Source of the DNA: Rhodovulum kholense
GTDB lineage: Bacteria > Pseudomonadota > Alphaproteobacteria > Rhodobacterales > Rhodobacteraceae
Reading direction: 5' to 3'
DNA length: 64,000 nt
Assembly (NCBI RefSeq): GCF_003053725.1
Contig: NZ_QAYC01000001.1
Span: 496,001 to 560,000 of the forward strand
The first letter of the stretch is position 1; each line of letters starts with the position of its first letter. A program made the position numbers and the translations under genes. A model generated the notes under the pieces. The model did not search any database. It was given only the letters and a program-made list of their open reading frames with translations, and had not been told where the DNA came from. Of this stretch, positions 55,184-64,000 are shown one piece after another.

Positions 55184-58100
55184 CCAAAGCCCCGCTTCTT
55201 TGCCTTCTGGCCCTGATGGCCACGCTGGCCTGGGCGGCGCCCGGCGCGGCGCGGGCCGATTGCACCGATCTTGCGGCCCTGACCGAGCTGCCGCCCGCGG
55301 CGGGCAGCATCGATCAGATCCAGCGCGGGCTGCGCAGCGCGCTGCGCGACCCCAGCAGATACCTGCGCGACGGCAAGCTTGGCCCCTACACCAAACAGGC
55401 ACTGGTACGGCTGTGCCGGGCGGTGCCGCTTGGGCTGGGGCGCGACAGCGTCGCGGGCACGCTGGAACTGGCGGCCGATTATGGCGCGCTGGCACGGTCC
55501 GACGCGCATTGGCAACCGCGCGCGGTGGCCCCGGCGCTGGCCGCGCGGCTGGGCGCGATCCCCGAGACCGGCGCGAACCGGCTGGCGCTGCAACTGGCCG
55601 GACCGCCCGCGCTGGCCATCAGCGCGCTCGAGGACTGGCAGAAGGGTGCGGCCTGCGCGGGCCTGTCCGAGGCCGCCCTGTCGGCCGAGGCGCGCGCCGG
55701 GCTGGCCGCGCTGACCGCGGTCGGGGCCTGGCCCGACACCGACGCGCTTTGCACCGGGCTGACCCCGGTCCCGAATGCGCTGGGCGATCAGGCGGTGGCC
55801 GCGGCGCTGGCCGCCTATGGCCGGATCGAGGCCGGGCTTCCCGGCGCGGTCGCGCGGCTGGTCTCGCCGGGGTTTTCCGACTGGCTGGTCGCGGGTCAGG
55901 CGACGCGGGTGCCGCGCCTGATGGGCTCGGACGCGGCGGCGGTGGCGCTGATCGCCGAATACCGGCCCAGCCTCTCGCCCGCCACCCAGGCCGATGAGAC
56001 CGTCGAGGCGGACGAACCGGCCTCTTGCGCCGAGCCGGTCAGCCGCACCGTGCTGGACTATACCGCCTTCGACGCGGCCGATTACCAGACGCTGATCGCG
56101 CCCGTTGACGTCAAGACGGCGCTGGCCGGGCTCGACGGCAAGACCTTCGCCAGCGCCGAGGACCTCGGCGCCGCCATCGACGCGGCGCTTGGCGGTCAGC
56201 TCACGCGCTGCGCGCTGGACGAGATCCGCGCGCTGGTCACCGGGCCCTCGCATCTGGGCCTGCGCTTCGGGCTCGATCCGGCGGCGGCCGCGAACATGGC
56301 GCTGAACACCGACCTGGTCGCGGCCTCGGCCGCGGTGGCCCCGCTGGTCGGGCTGTCGACCCCGGTGCGCAAGACGCTCGAGACCGCTGCCGAGGCCGCC
56401 ATCCGCAAGGCCGTGCGCGCCGAGTTCGAGGCCGAGATCGAGGTCGCCGCAGACACGCTGGCGGGCGCCGCCGAAGAGATCGTGCCCGGGCTCGACACCC
56501 GGCCCGAGGGCGTGCCGGAATTCCCCGAGCTTCCCGTGGGCACCCCGCTGGGCGTGACCGACGCCACCGACAGCGCGGTGCAGGCGGCGGTCAAGGATGC
56601 CGATTTCCAGCAGGCGCTGCTGAACGCCGATTATGCGCCCGCCCCCAATGCCGAGGTGCTGAAGGGCGACGTGCGCCGTCTGCTGAACCCGATCGCCGCG
56701 CGCAAGGTCGAAGAGATCGTCAGGACCGCCATGACCGAGGTCGAGGCCGCCATCGACGCGACCTGGCTCATGACCCCCGATCTGACCGCCGCGATCCTCG
56801 GGCTCGACGCGGTTGCCGCGGCGCAAAGCGTCGACATCCCCGAGGCGACGGCGCTGGCGCTGGAACAGCTGGTCGGGCTGACCTACCCCAATCAGCGGCT
56901 CTTCGCGGCGGCGGTCGATGCGGTGCCGCCACCGGTCCCCTACGGCCAGTTCGAGGCGGTCAAGCGGCAGGCCCGGCAGGCGGCCTTCCGCACCGTGACC
57001 CGCGCCGAGGCGCAGGCCGCGCGCTCGGCCGAGGCGCTGGCGCTGCCGGGCTGCGGCTGTGTCGAGCCCAGGCTCGATCACGCCGAGGTCTATGCCTTCT
57101 ACCCGTTCTGGATGCTGCCCCGGACGCCCGCCGCGCCCAAGACGGCGGAGGCCGACGGCGCGCCCCCCGCGCCCGACCCGCTCAATCAGGTCGATTTCGG
57201 GCTGGTCAGCCGGATCGCGCTTTACGGCTACGAGATCGCCTATGGAGCGGGGTCCCGGCAGGCCGACTTCCCGGACGAATCCGACTGGAGCGCGATGCGC
57301 CGCGATTTCATTCAGGCCGCGCATCGCCACCGTGCCCGCGCCGATCTGGCGATCACCCTGACCGGCTGGCAGGACTGGACCGATTTCCAGATCGAGACCG
57401 CGGTGCAGCAGATCCTGCGCTTTTCGGCGCCCTTCCCCCGGATCGCCGACAACACCTTCAAGGCGCTGGCCGAGGGCTATCCCACGATCTTCGACGCGCC
57501 CCGCCCCGACGGGGTGACGCTGATCTTTCGCGGCTATTCCGGCGGCAAGGACAACGACCCGGCGGCCGGGCGGCTGCAACAGATCGTGTCGCGCAGCTAC
57601 GAGGGCCTCGCGGCGCGCGGGCAAAGCGTCAATCTGGGGCTCGATCTGGACCTGATCGGCAGCGGCATCGACACGCCGCTGATGAACGATTTGCGCGCGA
57701 TTCTGGTGCCGCCGACGCCGGTCGCGGAACCCGACGACCCCGATGACGGCGCCGAATCCGCCGCCAGCGCCGCGCGCGGCCCCGAGCCGCCGGTCGAGCG
57801 CATCCTGATCTTCATGGAACGCCCGACCTCGGACGCCAAGAAGACCCTGCGCGCGCGGCTGGAGCATGGCGATTTTCGCGGCCCCGAACGCACCGAGGTC
57901 CTGCGCCGGATCGTGCCGGTGCTGCCACCGACCGGCCACCGCGAGGTCGAGCGCCAGCCGCGCAGCGATCTGGACCCCAACGACCACCCCGAGGATTTCA
58001 GCCAGTTCCGGGACGATCTGGTCTATTTCCAGGATAATTTCGGCGGCATCGGCTTCTGGCCCGCGCCCGACCCGACCACCGGGGAAAGCCAGACGCTGCG

Positions 58101-58464
58101 GCGGATCTTCAACGAGCTCTGGATCGAGCCGGTGCTGCCGGGCTTCCTGGCCTCGCTGAGCGTGCTTTGCGCCTGGATCTGCCCGCACCGCGCGGTGCTG
58201 CTGACCGGGGCGGCGCTGATCGCGCTGGCGACGGCGGGGCTGGTCTGGCGGTCCTTCTACAGCGGTGTCGCCGACCGGCTGGCCTTCCGCTGGAAGCTGG
58301 CCTGGATCGGCGTCGCGCTGGTGATCCTGATCCTGACGGCGCTGACGGTCTGCGACCCCGAGGCGGTGGTGGCACCCACCGGGCTGGCGGCGACGCTTCT
58401 GGGTCTGGCGCTGCTGATCGGCTTCACCGCCTATCAGCGGGCGCGGAACGGGCCGAAGCCCTGA
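55180..58464 (+). CDS. Exported, membrane-anchored protein with degenerate GH18-like barrel
   Basis: A 1094-residue protein with a clear signal peptide (LLALMATLAWAAPGAARA). Residues ~40-80 resemble a peptidoglycan-binding helix bundle (IQRGLRSALRDPSRYLRDGKLGPYTKQAL). A long helical region follows. Residues ~632-855 read like a GH18-type barrel: AEVYAFYPFWMLPR, FGLVSRIALYGYEIA, LAITLTGWQDWTDF, and DGVTLIFRGYSG at ~777 where catalytic family members have DGIDIDFEG; the acidic residues are lost. Three or four membrane helices occupy ~985-1085. It is the last gene of the rightward arm, ATGA-coupled to the AAA+ ATPase. The periplasmic and membrane location is not typical of particle parts. Confidence 0.65.
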   Translation: MTKAPLLCLLALMATLAWAAPGAARADCTDLAALTELPPAAGSIDQIQRGLRSALRDPSRYLRDGKLGPYTKQALVRLCRAVPLGLGRDSVAGTLELAADYGALARSDAHWQPRAVAPALAARLGAIPETGANRLALQLAGPPALAISALEDWQKGAACAGLSEAALSAEARAGLAALTAVGAWPDTDALCTGLTPVPNALGDQAVAAALAAYGRIEAGLPGAVARLVSPGFSDWLVAGQATRVPRLMGSDAAAVALIAEYRPSLSPATQADETVEADEPASCAEPVSRTVLDYTAFDAADYQTLIAPVDVKTALAGLDGKTFASAEDLGAAIDAALGGQLTRCALDEIRALVTGPSHLGLRFGLDPAAAANMALNTDLVAASAAVAPLVGLSTPVRKTLETAAEAAIRKAVRAEFEAEIEVAADTLAGAAEEIVPGLDTRPEGVPEFPELPVGTPLGVTDATDSAVQAAVKDADFQQALLNADYAPAPNAEVLKGDVRRLLNPIAARKVEEIVRTAMTEVEAAIDATWLMTPDLTAAILGLDAVAAAQSVDIPEATALALEQLVGLTYPNQRLFAAAVDAVPPPVPYGQFEAVKRQARQAAFRTVTRAEAQAARSAEALALPGCGCVEPRLDHAEVYAFYPFWMLPRTPAAPKTAEADGAPPAPDPLNQVDFGLVSRIALYGYEIAYGAGSRQADFPDESDWSAMRRDFIQAAHRHRARADLAITLTGWQDWTDFQIETAVQQILRFSAPFPRIADNTFKALAEGYPTIFDAPRPDGVTLIFRGYSGGKDNDPAAGRLQQIVSRSYEGLAARGQSVNLGLDLDLIGSGIDTPLMNDLRAILVPPTPVAEPDDPDDGAESAASAARGPEPPVERILIFMERPTSDAKKTLRARLEHGDFRGPERTEVLRRIVPVLPPTGHREVERQPRSDLDPNDHPEDFSQFRDDLVYFQDNFGGIGFWPAPDPTTGESQTLRRIFNELWIEPVLPGFLASLSVLCAWICPHRAVLLTGAALIALATAGLVWRSFYSGVADRLAFRWKLAWIGVALVILILTALTVCDPEAVVAPTGLAATLLGLALLIGFTAYQRARNGPKP

Positions 58465-58478
58465 GCCGTAAACGTGAA

Positions 58479-58503
58479 ACGCCCGGCCAGAGCGGCCGGG
58501 CGT
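58479..58503. terminator. Bidirectional hairpin between the CIS arm and guaB
   Basis: A perfect 10-bp stem, ACGCCCGGCC and GGCCGGGCGT, with loop AGAGC. It lies 15 bp after the CIS stop and 31 bp past the guaB stop of the converging gene, so it can serve both. T tracts are weak. Confidence 0.65.
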
Positions 58504-58534
58504 GTCGGGTCAGAATATCAGGCCGCCGCGGCGG

Positions 58535-60019
<1,485 letters not shown>

Positions 60020-60088
60020 CTATTTCACGCGAGGGGAGAAAAGGAAAGGGGCAATCGCCAGAGCCCTCCCGGGTACGCCCTTATGGAC

Positions 60089-60106
60089 GCGCCCTCGCGG
60101 GCGCGG
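60089..60106 (-). terminator. Hairpin downstream of cowN
   Basis: CGCGCCC, loop TCGC, GGGCGCG. It lies 68 bp past the cowN stop and forms part of the third dispersed intergenic element region. Confidence 0.4.
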
Positions 60107-60118
60107 TGCCTCCGGCGG

Positions 60119-60139
60119 GGGTATTTCCGCCAAGAAGAA
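60119..60139 (-). repeat. Dispersed intergenic element, copy 3
   Basis: Inverse complement of copy 1 with two mismatches; read leftwards it begins TTCTTCTTGGCGGAAATAC, 35 bp after the cowN stop. Orientation relative to the preceding gene is the same as for copy 1 after sqdC. Confidence 0.6.
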
Positions 60140-60173
60140 AATGCGGGGGGTGGGCGGCCTGTGGCGGGCCCGC

Positions 60174-60458
60174 TCAGCAGCAGTTCTGTTCGAGATCGTA
60201 CAGAAGCTCTTCGGCGGCGCTGTCGCCCAGTTCCTCGAAGAAGGCGTAGAGGCTGTTCACCTGGCTGCCGACGAAATGCAGGTTGTCATTGCCCATGCGG
60301 GCCTTCTCGGTCAGCTTCTTGTCGAAATAGCCGACCCAGCGGGACTGGCTGGTCGCCATATGCGCGGCCAGCATGGCCAGCAGGCGGTCGGCCTTGCGGT
60401 CGCAATCGATGCCGCAGAAGGTCACGTAGCGGTCGGGGGTCTGGTCGGTCATGGCCAT
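60174..60458 (-). CDS. cowN: N2-fixation-sustaining protein CowN
   Basis: A 94-residue protein of the CowN family, which lets nitrogenase work when carbon monoxide is present. The family pattern is clear: DRYVTFCGIDCDRKADRLLAMLAAHM, then W.GYFDKKL, NSLYAFFEELGD and the C-terminal LLYDLEQNCC with its paired cysteines. The length is normal. It follows the CooA-like gene on the same strand after 68 bp, and that gap plus the end of the regulator gene carries a CooA-type dyad and a candidate -10 box. Two ATGs are possible, six bases apart; GAGGAG fits the first at close spacing and the second better. Confidence 0.88.
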   Translation of the reverse strand: MAMTDQTPDRYVTFCGIDCDRKADRLLAMLAAHMATSQSRWVGYFDKKLTEKARMGNDNLHFVGSQVNSLYAFFEELGDSAAEELLYDLEQNCC

Positions 60459-60497
60459 GCGCTCCTCTTCCGGGGCCGGGACTTGGGGGACCGGGTG

Positions 60498-60540
60498 CTG
60501 ATAGGCGAGCGCGGGCCGCAGTTCTGTCAGCCAGCCGACA
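60498..60540 (-). promoter_or_regulatory. Predicted CooA-type site and promoter of cowN
   Basis: TGTCAGCCAGCCGACA at 60525-60540 is a near-perfect dyad (TGTCRGC-NN-GCYGACA) of the CooA/CRP kind. Read leftwards, 21 bases separate it from TATCAG at 60498-60503, a fair -10 hexamer. This puts the dyad centre about 42 bp upstream of a start near 60491, the class II spacing used by CRP-family activators. The site overlaps the regulator's stop codon. Confidence 0.65.
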
Positions 60541-61156
60541 GTTCGGCCAGCTCTTCCAGCCGGGCGATGTCGCACAGCGCCAGATGGCGGCGGTCGGGAC
60601 GGGCCAGCACGCCCTCGCGGATCAGCTTGTTGATCAGGGTCGAGAGCGTCTGCCGCGAGGTGCCCAGCGCCGAGGCAAGGGATTCGGTGCTGTCGATCAG
60701 CCGGATCCGGTCGCTGTGCTGCAGCCGCCGTTCGCCCAGCAGAAACCGCGCGAGCCGGGATTCGACCGGGCGGAAGGCCAGATCCTCGATCAGGTTCATG
60801 GCGCCGTGCAGAAGCTGGCCAACCTCGCGGAAGGCGGCAAGCCCCAGCGCAGGCTGGCGGGTGACGAGTGCCAGCATCTCGCTGACCGGCCAGGAGACGA
60901 CCGTGCTGGGCGCCAGCGCCTCGATCCAGGCGCGGGTATGGGTGACATAGATCCCGCCCGGGCGCAGATAGCCGATGGTCAGCTCGCGCGCCGCCCCGTT
61001 CAGGCAGATCCGCGCCAGCCCCGCGTCCAGCACGAACAGCCGGTCGGGCCCGTCGCCCGGGCGCGCGATGGCCTCGCCCGGCTGGAACCGGCGGCGCAGC
61101 CCGCCGGGCAGTTCGGCCAGCCAGGCGGAATGGGGAAAGGGCGCGGACTCGGTCAT
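60527..61156 (-). CDS. CooA-like CRP/FNR-family regulator (putative haem CO sensor)
   Basis: A 209-residue regulator. It aligns with CooA of Rhodospirillum rubrum from memory along the whole effector domain: ARELTIGYLRPGGIYVTHTRAWIEAL corresponds to CooA REISLFYLTSGDMFCMHSGCLVEAT, so His73 matches the haem ligand His77 while Val71 stands at the CooA Cys75 place. The IEDLAFRPVESRLARFLL helix and the DNA-recognition helix SRQTLSTLINKLIREG also match. Loss of Cys75 is known in other working CooA proteins. It is followed by cowN and preceded by a TehA-like gene on the same strand. A different CRP-family ligand cannot be excluded. Confidence 0.75.
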   Translation of the reverse strand: MTESAPFPHSAWLAELPGGLRRRFQPGEAIARPGDGPDRLFVLDAGLARICLNGAARELTIGYLRPGGIYVTHTRAWIEALAPSTVVSWPVSEMLALVTRQPALGLAAFREVGQLLHGAMNLIEDLAFRPVESRLARFLLGERRLQHSDRIRLIDSTESLASALGTSRQTLSTLINKLIREGVLARPDRRHLALCDIARLEELAELSAG

Positions 61157-61199
61157 GGCAGGAGCCTAGCGCGGGCGCGCGGCCCGTGGCCAGAGAGGC

Positions 61200-62171
61200 T
61201 CAGACCCGCGCGGCATTGGTCTGCGCACCGAGCTTGCCTTTTGCCCAGGCCTGCATCACCCACAGAAGGATCGGCGGGATCGCCAGCGTCGCCGCGACCA
61301 GGCTGACGCCGCCCGCGATGCGGAAGAGATCGCCCAAGGGCTCCGCCGTCCCGGCCAGCACCAGCATCAGGCTCGCGAAGGCTGCCATCGGGAAGGTGAA
61401 CGCCCCCCAGAGCGGCGAGACTCCCGCAGCCAGGATCCAGCGCGCGCCTGCGAGCATCAGGACCAGCAGGAGCACGGCCAGTGCGGCCGCCGCCAGCGCC
61501 AGCGGCATCAGGCCGAGCGACGCGGCCACGGTGCCGATCAGGCAGGCGGGCGCCAGATGGATCGCCAAAAGCGGCCGCAGCGGCGCGGGCACGCTCAGGC
61601 GCCGCGCCTGAACGAGGCTGGCCGCCCAGATCGCCAGCGCCATCGCGGTCGTGCCGTAAAGGAGGACGGTCGCAAGCCCCGCATGGCCCAGCGGCACGGC
61701 GGGCAGGCAGGCGACGATGAAGCCCACGAAATGCAGATGCCAGACCGGCGTGACGCGGCGTTGCTCGGCCGGACCCGTGGCCAGCCCCCGGATCAGAACC
61801 GCCAAAAGCGCCAGATGCAGCCCGAGCCCGGCCCAGAGCAGCGCCTCGGCCAGCACAGGGGCCAGCGGCACCAGCGCGGCCGACAGAAGATAGACCGACA
61901 GCACCGAGGCCGACAGCCCGGCGCGGCCCGGAAGCACCCGCAGATCCTCGGCCAGAACGCCCGGGCGGCGCCCGAACTTCAGCGCGTAAGCGACAACCAT
62001 GAAAAGAAAAAGGAGCGTGACCGCGCCCAGGATCAGATCGCCCGCGGCGCCCGGCACGCCGAAGGGATCGACCGCCCGGCGCCAGGCCAGCCCCAGCCCC
62101 AGCGCACCGAGGACCGGCGGGAAGATCGCGGGCGGGGTCTGGGTGCCGAAACGGGGGCGCGGGGTGAACAT
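61200..62171 (-). CDS. TehA/SLAC1-family (TDT) membrane transporter
   Basis: A 323-residue membrane protein with about ten helices, for example LILGAVTLLFLFMVVAYALKF and VSVYLLSAALVPLAPVLAEAL-type segments, and the family features PAIFPPVLGALGLGLAWRRA near the start and TPVWHLHFVGFIVACLPAVPLG in the middle. TDT family members export dicarboxylates or tellurite-related anions or act as anion channels. It is 43 bp upstream of the CooA-like gene on the same strand and may be cotranscribed with it. The chosen start is the ATG giving MFTPRPRFG. Confidence 0.8.
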   Translation of the reverse strand: MFTPRPRFGTQTPPAIFPPVLGALGLGLAWRRAVDPFGVPGAAGDLILGAVTLLFLFMVVAYALKFGRRPGVLAEDLRVLPGRAGLSASVLSVYLLSAALVPLAPVLAEALLWAGLGLHLALLAVLIRGLATGPAEQRRVTPVWHLHFVGFIVACLPAVPLGHAGLATVLLYGTTAMALAIWAASLVQARRLSVPAPLRPLLAIHLAPACLIGTVAASLGLMPLALAAAALAVLLLVLMLAGARWILAAGVSPLWGAFTFPMAAFASLMLVLAGTAEPLGDLFRIAGGVSLVAATLAIPPILLWVMQAWAKGKLGAQTNAARV

Positions 62172-62313
62172 ATCGGGTCTCTCCTGGCGGGTCGGTCCCG
62201 GTGTGCCATGCCCCCGCCGCCCCGGCAAGCTGGACGCCGCCCGCGCGAGTTTTTGCTTTACCGGCGCGCCGCGCCCGTTACTCTGACCCGGGGAGATCAG
62301 GGAGGATCCACCG
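62172..62313. promoter_or_regulatory. Divergent gap between TDT transporter and TRAP operon
   Basis: A 142-bp region with a GGGAGG ribosome site just before dctP. GAGTTTTTGCTTTAC at about 62249 is the only AT-rich patch and is the likely promoter area. No operator could be defined. Confidence 0.3.
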
Positions 62314-63318
62314 ATGAAAACCGCGATCGGCGCCGTGGCGCTGGCCGCCTTCGGCTGCTGTCTTGCGGGCGAAGCGCTGGCCGAAACCTGGAATGTCTCG
62401 CTTTGGGGCAAGCGGCGCGCCTTTACCGAAAACGTCGAGAAACTGGCCGAGCTGGTCAGCGAGAAGACCGGGGGCGAGTTCACGCTGTCGCTGTCCTATG
62501 GGGGGCTCTCGAAGAACACCGAGAACCTTGATGGCATCCAGATCGGCGCCTTCGAGATGGCCCAGATCTGCGCGGGCTATCACCGCGACAAGAACCCGAC
62601 GCTGACCGTGCTGGAGCTGCCCTTCCTGGGCGTCGACAGCCTGGAACAGGAACGCGACCTGTCGATGGCGCTGTATCGGCATCCCGCGGTGGTGGCGGAT
62701 CTGGCGCGCTGGAACGCGACGCTTCTGATGCCGACGCCGATGCCGCAATACAATTTCGTGGGCGTCGGCGAGCCGCCCCGCAAGCTGGCCGATTTCAACG
62801 GCATGACCGTGCGCGCGACCGGCGGGATCGGCGAGGCGATGCAGATCATCGGCGCGGTGCCGACCTCGATGGACGCGACCGAGGTGCGCCAGGCGCTGGA
62901 TTCCGGCGTGGTCAAGGCGGTGTCCTTCGCGCCGCATGCGCATATGTCCTTCGGCACCATCGACACCGGCACCTGGTGGACGACGAACCTGAACCCCGGC
63001 ACCGTGAACTGCCCGGTGGTGGTCAACAGCGACGCGCTGGCGGGGCTGTCCGAGGCCCATCGCGAGGCGCTGCTGGGGTCCGTCGACAAGGCGCTGGCGC
63101 ATTACATCGACTACTACAACTCCGAGACCATGTCGCGCTGGGGACCGGCGCTCGACGAGCGCGGGATCGAGCGGATCACCTTCGCGCCCGAGGCAATGGC
63201 CGAGTTCCGCGAGGCGGCAGCCGGCCCCGTGGCCGCGGCCTGGATCGAGGAAATGACCGCCCGCGGCCTGCCCGCGCAGGAGCTTTACGACACCGTGACC
63301 GGGCAGATCGGGAACTAG
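62314..63318 (+). CDS. dctP: TRAP transporter solute-binding protein (DctP family)
   Basis: A 334-residue periplasmic receptor with a signal peptide ending GEALAETW. Family features include WGKRRAFTENVEKLAELVSEKTGGEFTLSLSYGGLSKNTENLDGIQIGAFEMAQI, the substrate-arginine region KLADFNGMTVRATGGIGEAMQIIGAVPTSM and EVRQALDSGVVKAVSFAP. It binds an organic acid and gives it to DctQM. The gene is followed by the small permease at 63448. The substrate cannot be read. Confidence 0.9.
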   Translation: MKTAIGAVALAAFGCCLAGEALAETWNVSLWGKRRAFTENVEKLAELVSEKTGGEFTLSLSYGGLSKNTENLDGIQIGAFEMAQICAGYHRDKNPTLTVLELPFLGVDSLEQERDLSMALYRHPAVVADLARWNATLLMPTPMPQYNFVGVGEPPRKLADFNGMTVRATGGIGEAMQIIGAVPTSMDATEVRQALDSGVVKAVSFAPHAHMSFGTIDTGTWWTTNLNPGTVNCPVVVNSDALAGLSEAHREALLGSVDKALAHYIDYYNSETMSRWGPALDERGIERITFAPEAMAEFREAAAGPVAAAWIEEMTARGLPAQELYDTVTGQIGN

Positions 63319-63447
63319 GCCCGCAGACCTGCCCGGGGTGCGGTCCGGGCCGGGCGGCGCACCCTGCCCGGCCCGGTGTGCCTTGCACCGCCGCCTGACG
63401 GTCCGGGCCCGCGCCCGAACCGCCCCCCCCAAGCCAAGGAGAGACCG

Positions 63448-64000
63448 ATGGCCATCCATGCCCCCGTGCTGGAGGATGACAGCCCGCTCTCGCGGCTCGA
63501 CCGCGGACTTTTCGTTCTGGAACGCCAGCTGGCGCTGGTCGCGGGCCTTGCGGTCTTTGCGCTGATGCTGCTGGCCGTGGTGTCGGTCGGGGGGCGGCAT
63601 TTCTTCAACCAGCCGCTGGCGGGCTATGTCGACTGGATCCAGCAGGGCATGCCGCTGATCGCCTTTCTGGGCATCGCCTATACCCAGCGGGATGGCGGCC
63701 ATATCCGGATGGACATTCTGGTGGCCCGGCTGTCGGGCCGGGCCTTGTGGGCGGCCGAGGCGGTGACGACGCTGGCCATGCTGATCGTCATGGCCCTGCT
63801 GGTCTGGGGCAGCTTCGCCCATTTCCAGCGCAGTTTCGACTGGGGCGCGCCGCTCTTCAGCCGGGACAGCTCGATCGACATCAACCTGCCGCTCTGGCCC
63901 GCCAAGCTTCTGGCGCCGGTCGCCTTTTCGGTCCTGTGCCTGCGCCTTGCGATCCAGCTCTGGGGCTATGGCCGGGCCTTCGTTCTGGGGCTGGCGGCGC
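63448..64000 (+). CDS. dctQ: TRAP transporter small permease (DctQ family), truncated by the window end
   Basis: The frame starts at an ATG with AAGGAGAG upstream and is still open at the last base. The visible 184 residues show the DctQ pattern: VAGLAVFALMLLAVVSVGGRHFFNQPLAGYVDWIQQGMPLIAFLGIAYTQRDGGHIRMDI, then two further helices. It lies 129 bp after dctP on the same strand. The large permease is expected beyond the window. Confidence 0.88.
   Translation, partial: MAIHAPVLEDDSPLSRLDRGLFVLERQLALVAGLAVFALMLLAVVSVGGRHFFNQPLAGYVDWIQQGMPLIAFLGIAYTQRDGGHIRMDILVARLSGRALWAAEAVTTLAMLIVMALLVWGSFAHFQRSFDWGAPLFSRDSSIDINLPLWPAKLLAPVAFSVLCLRLAIQLWGYGRAFVLGLAA

Noticed and set aside
55078-58188. A 1036-residue minus-strand frame opposite the last CIS gene
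   Set aside because: Shadow of the plus-strand gene, which has a signal peptide, membrane helices and coupling to the ATPase.
29705-58464. Prophage
   Set aside because: No capsid, portal, terminase, integrase or lysis genes; AAA+ ATPase, DUF4255, DUF5908 and DUF4157 are CIS hallmarks.

Overview
The window is high-GC DNA from an alphaproteobacterium of the Rhodobacteraceae, most like purple non-sulfur genera such as Rhodobacter or Rhodovulum. The indicators are an sqdB-sqdD-sqdC sulfolipid operon, cowN beside a CooA-like regulator (implying nitrogen fixation in the presence of CO), many TRAP, TAXI and TCT solute transporters, and an ScfR-type regulator. This assignment is inferred from gene content. 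No rRNA, tRNA, CRISPR array, insertion sequence or prophage integrase was seen.

Layout. 1-2.1 kb: end of sqdB, then sqdD and sqdC. 2.2-13.4 kb: a tandem SpoIIAA-like protein, an ExeA-type ATPase fused to Sel1-like repeats, an orphan TAXI binding protein, a long coiled-coil exported protein, a PAS-GGDEF-EAL protein and a very acidic coiled-coil protein. 13.8-18.1 kb: a form II CO-dehydrogenase-like operon (coxG, coxS, coxL, coxM order). 18.3-21.4 kb: a LuxR-type response regulator and a hybrid histidine kinase. 21.5-28.8 kb: a TctCBA transporter, an acyl-CoA ligase of the oxalate/Pcs60 type and a PanE-like reductase, divergent from an ScfR-type regulator. 28.8-29.5 kb: a sugar transferase. 29.7-58.5 kb: a complete contractile injection system (CIS) of the Afp/PVC/eCIS type. 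58.5-64 kb: guaB, cowN, a CooA-like regulator, a TehA/SLAC1-family transporter and the start of a TRAP transporter.

The CIS is the main find. A leftward arm encodes the terminator/cap (DUF4255), an unknown protein, sheath, two tube proteins, a DUF5908 small protein, a LysM baseplate protein, a VgrG-like spike, PAAR tip and gp25. A rightward arm encodes an exported unknown, a giant baseplate-J protein, a fibre-like protein, a second baseplate-wedge protein, a 1902-residue tape-measure-type protein, the AAA+ ATPase and a membrane-anchored protein. Between the arms lie a DUF4157 protein (candidate cargo) and a protein with ionotropic-glutamate-receptor topology. Unusual points are an Ig/CSPG-like domain pair inserted into the sheath, four ~100-residue repeats in the tape-measure protein, and a last gene that combines a peptidoglycan-binding-like segment, a degenerate GH18-like barrel and C-terminal membrane helices. 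Together these suggest a variant tied to the cell envelope instead of, or as well as, being released.

A second, smaller find is a CO-response module. The CooA-like gene is followed by cowN, and a near-perfect CooA-type dyad (TGTCAGCCAGCCGACA) lies over the end of the regulator gene, with its centre about 42 bp from the predicted cowN transcription start.
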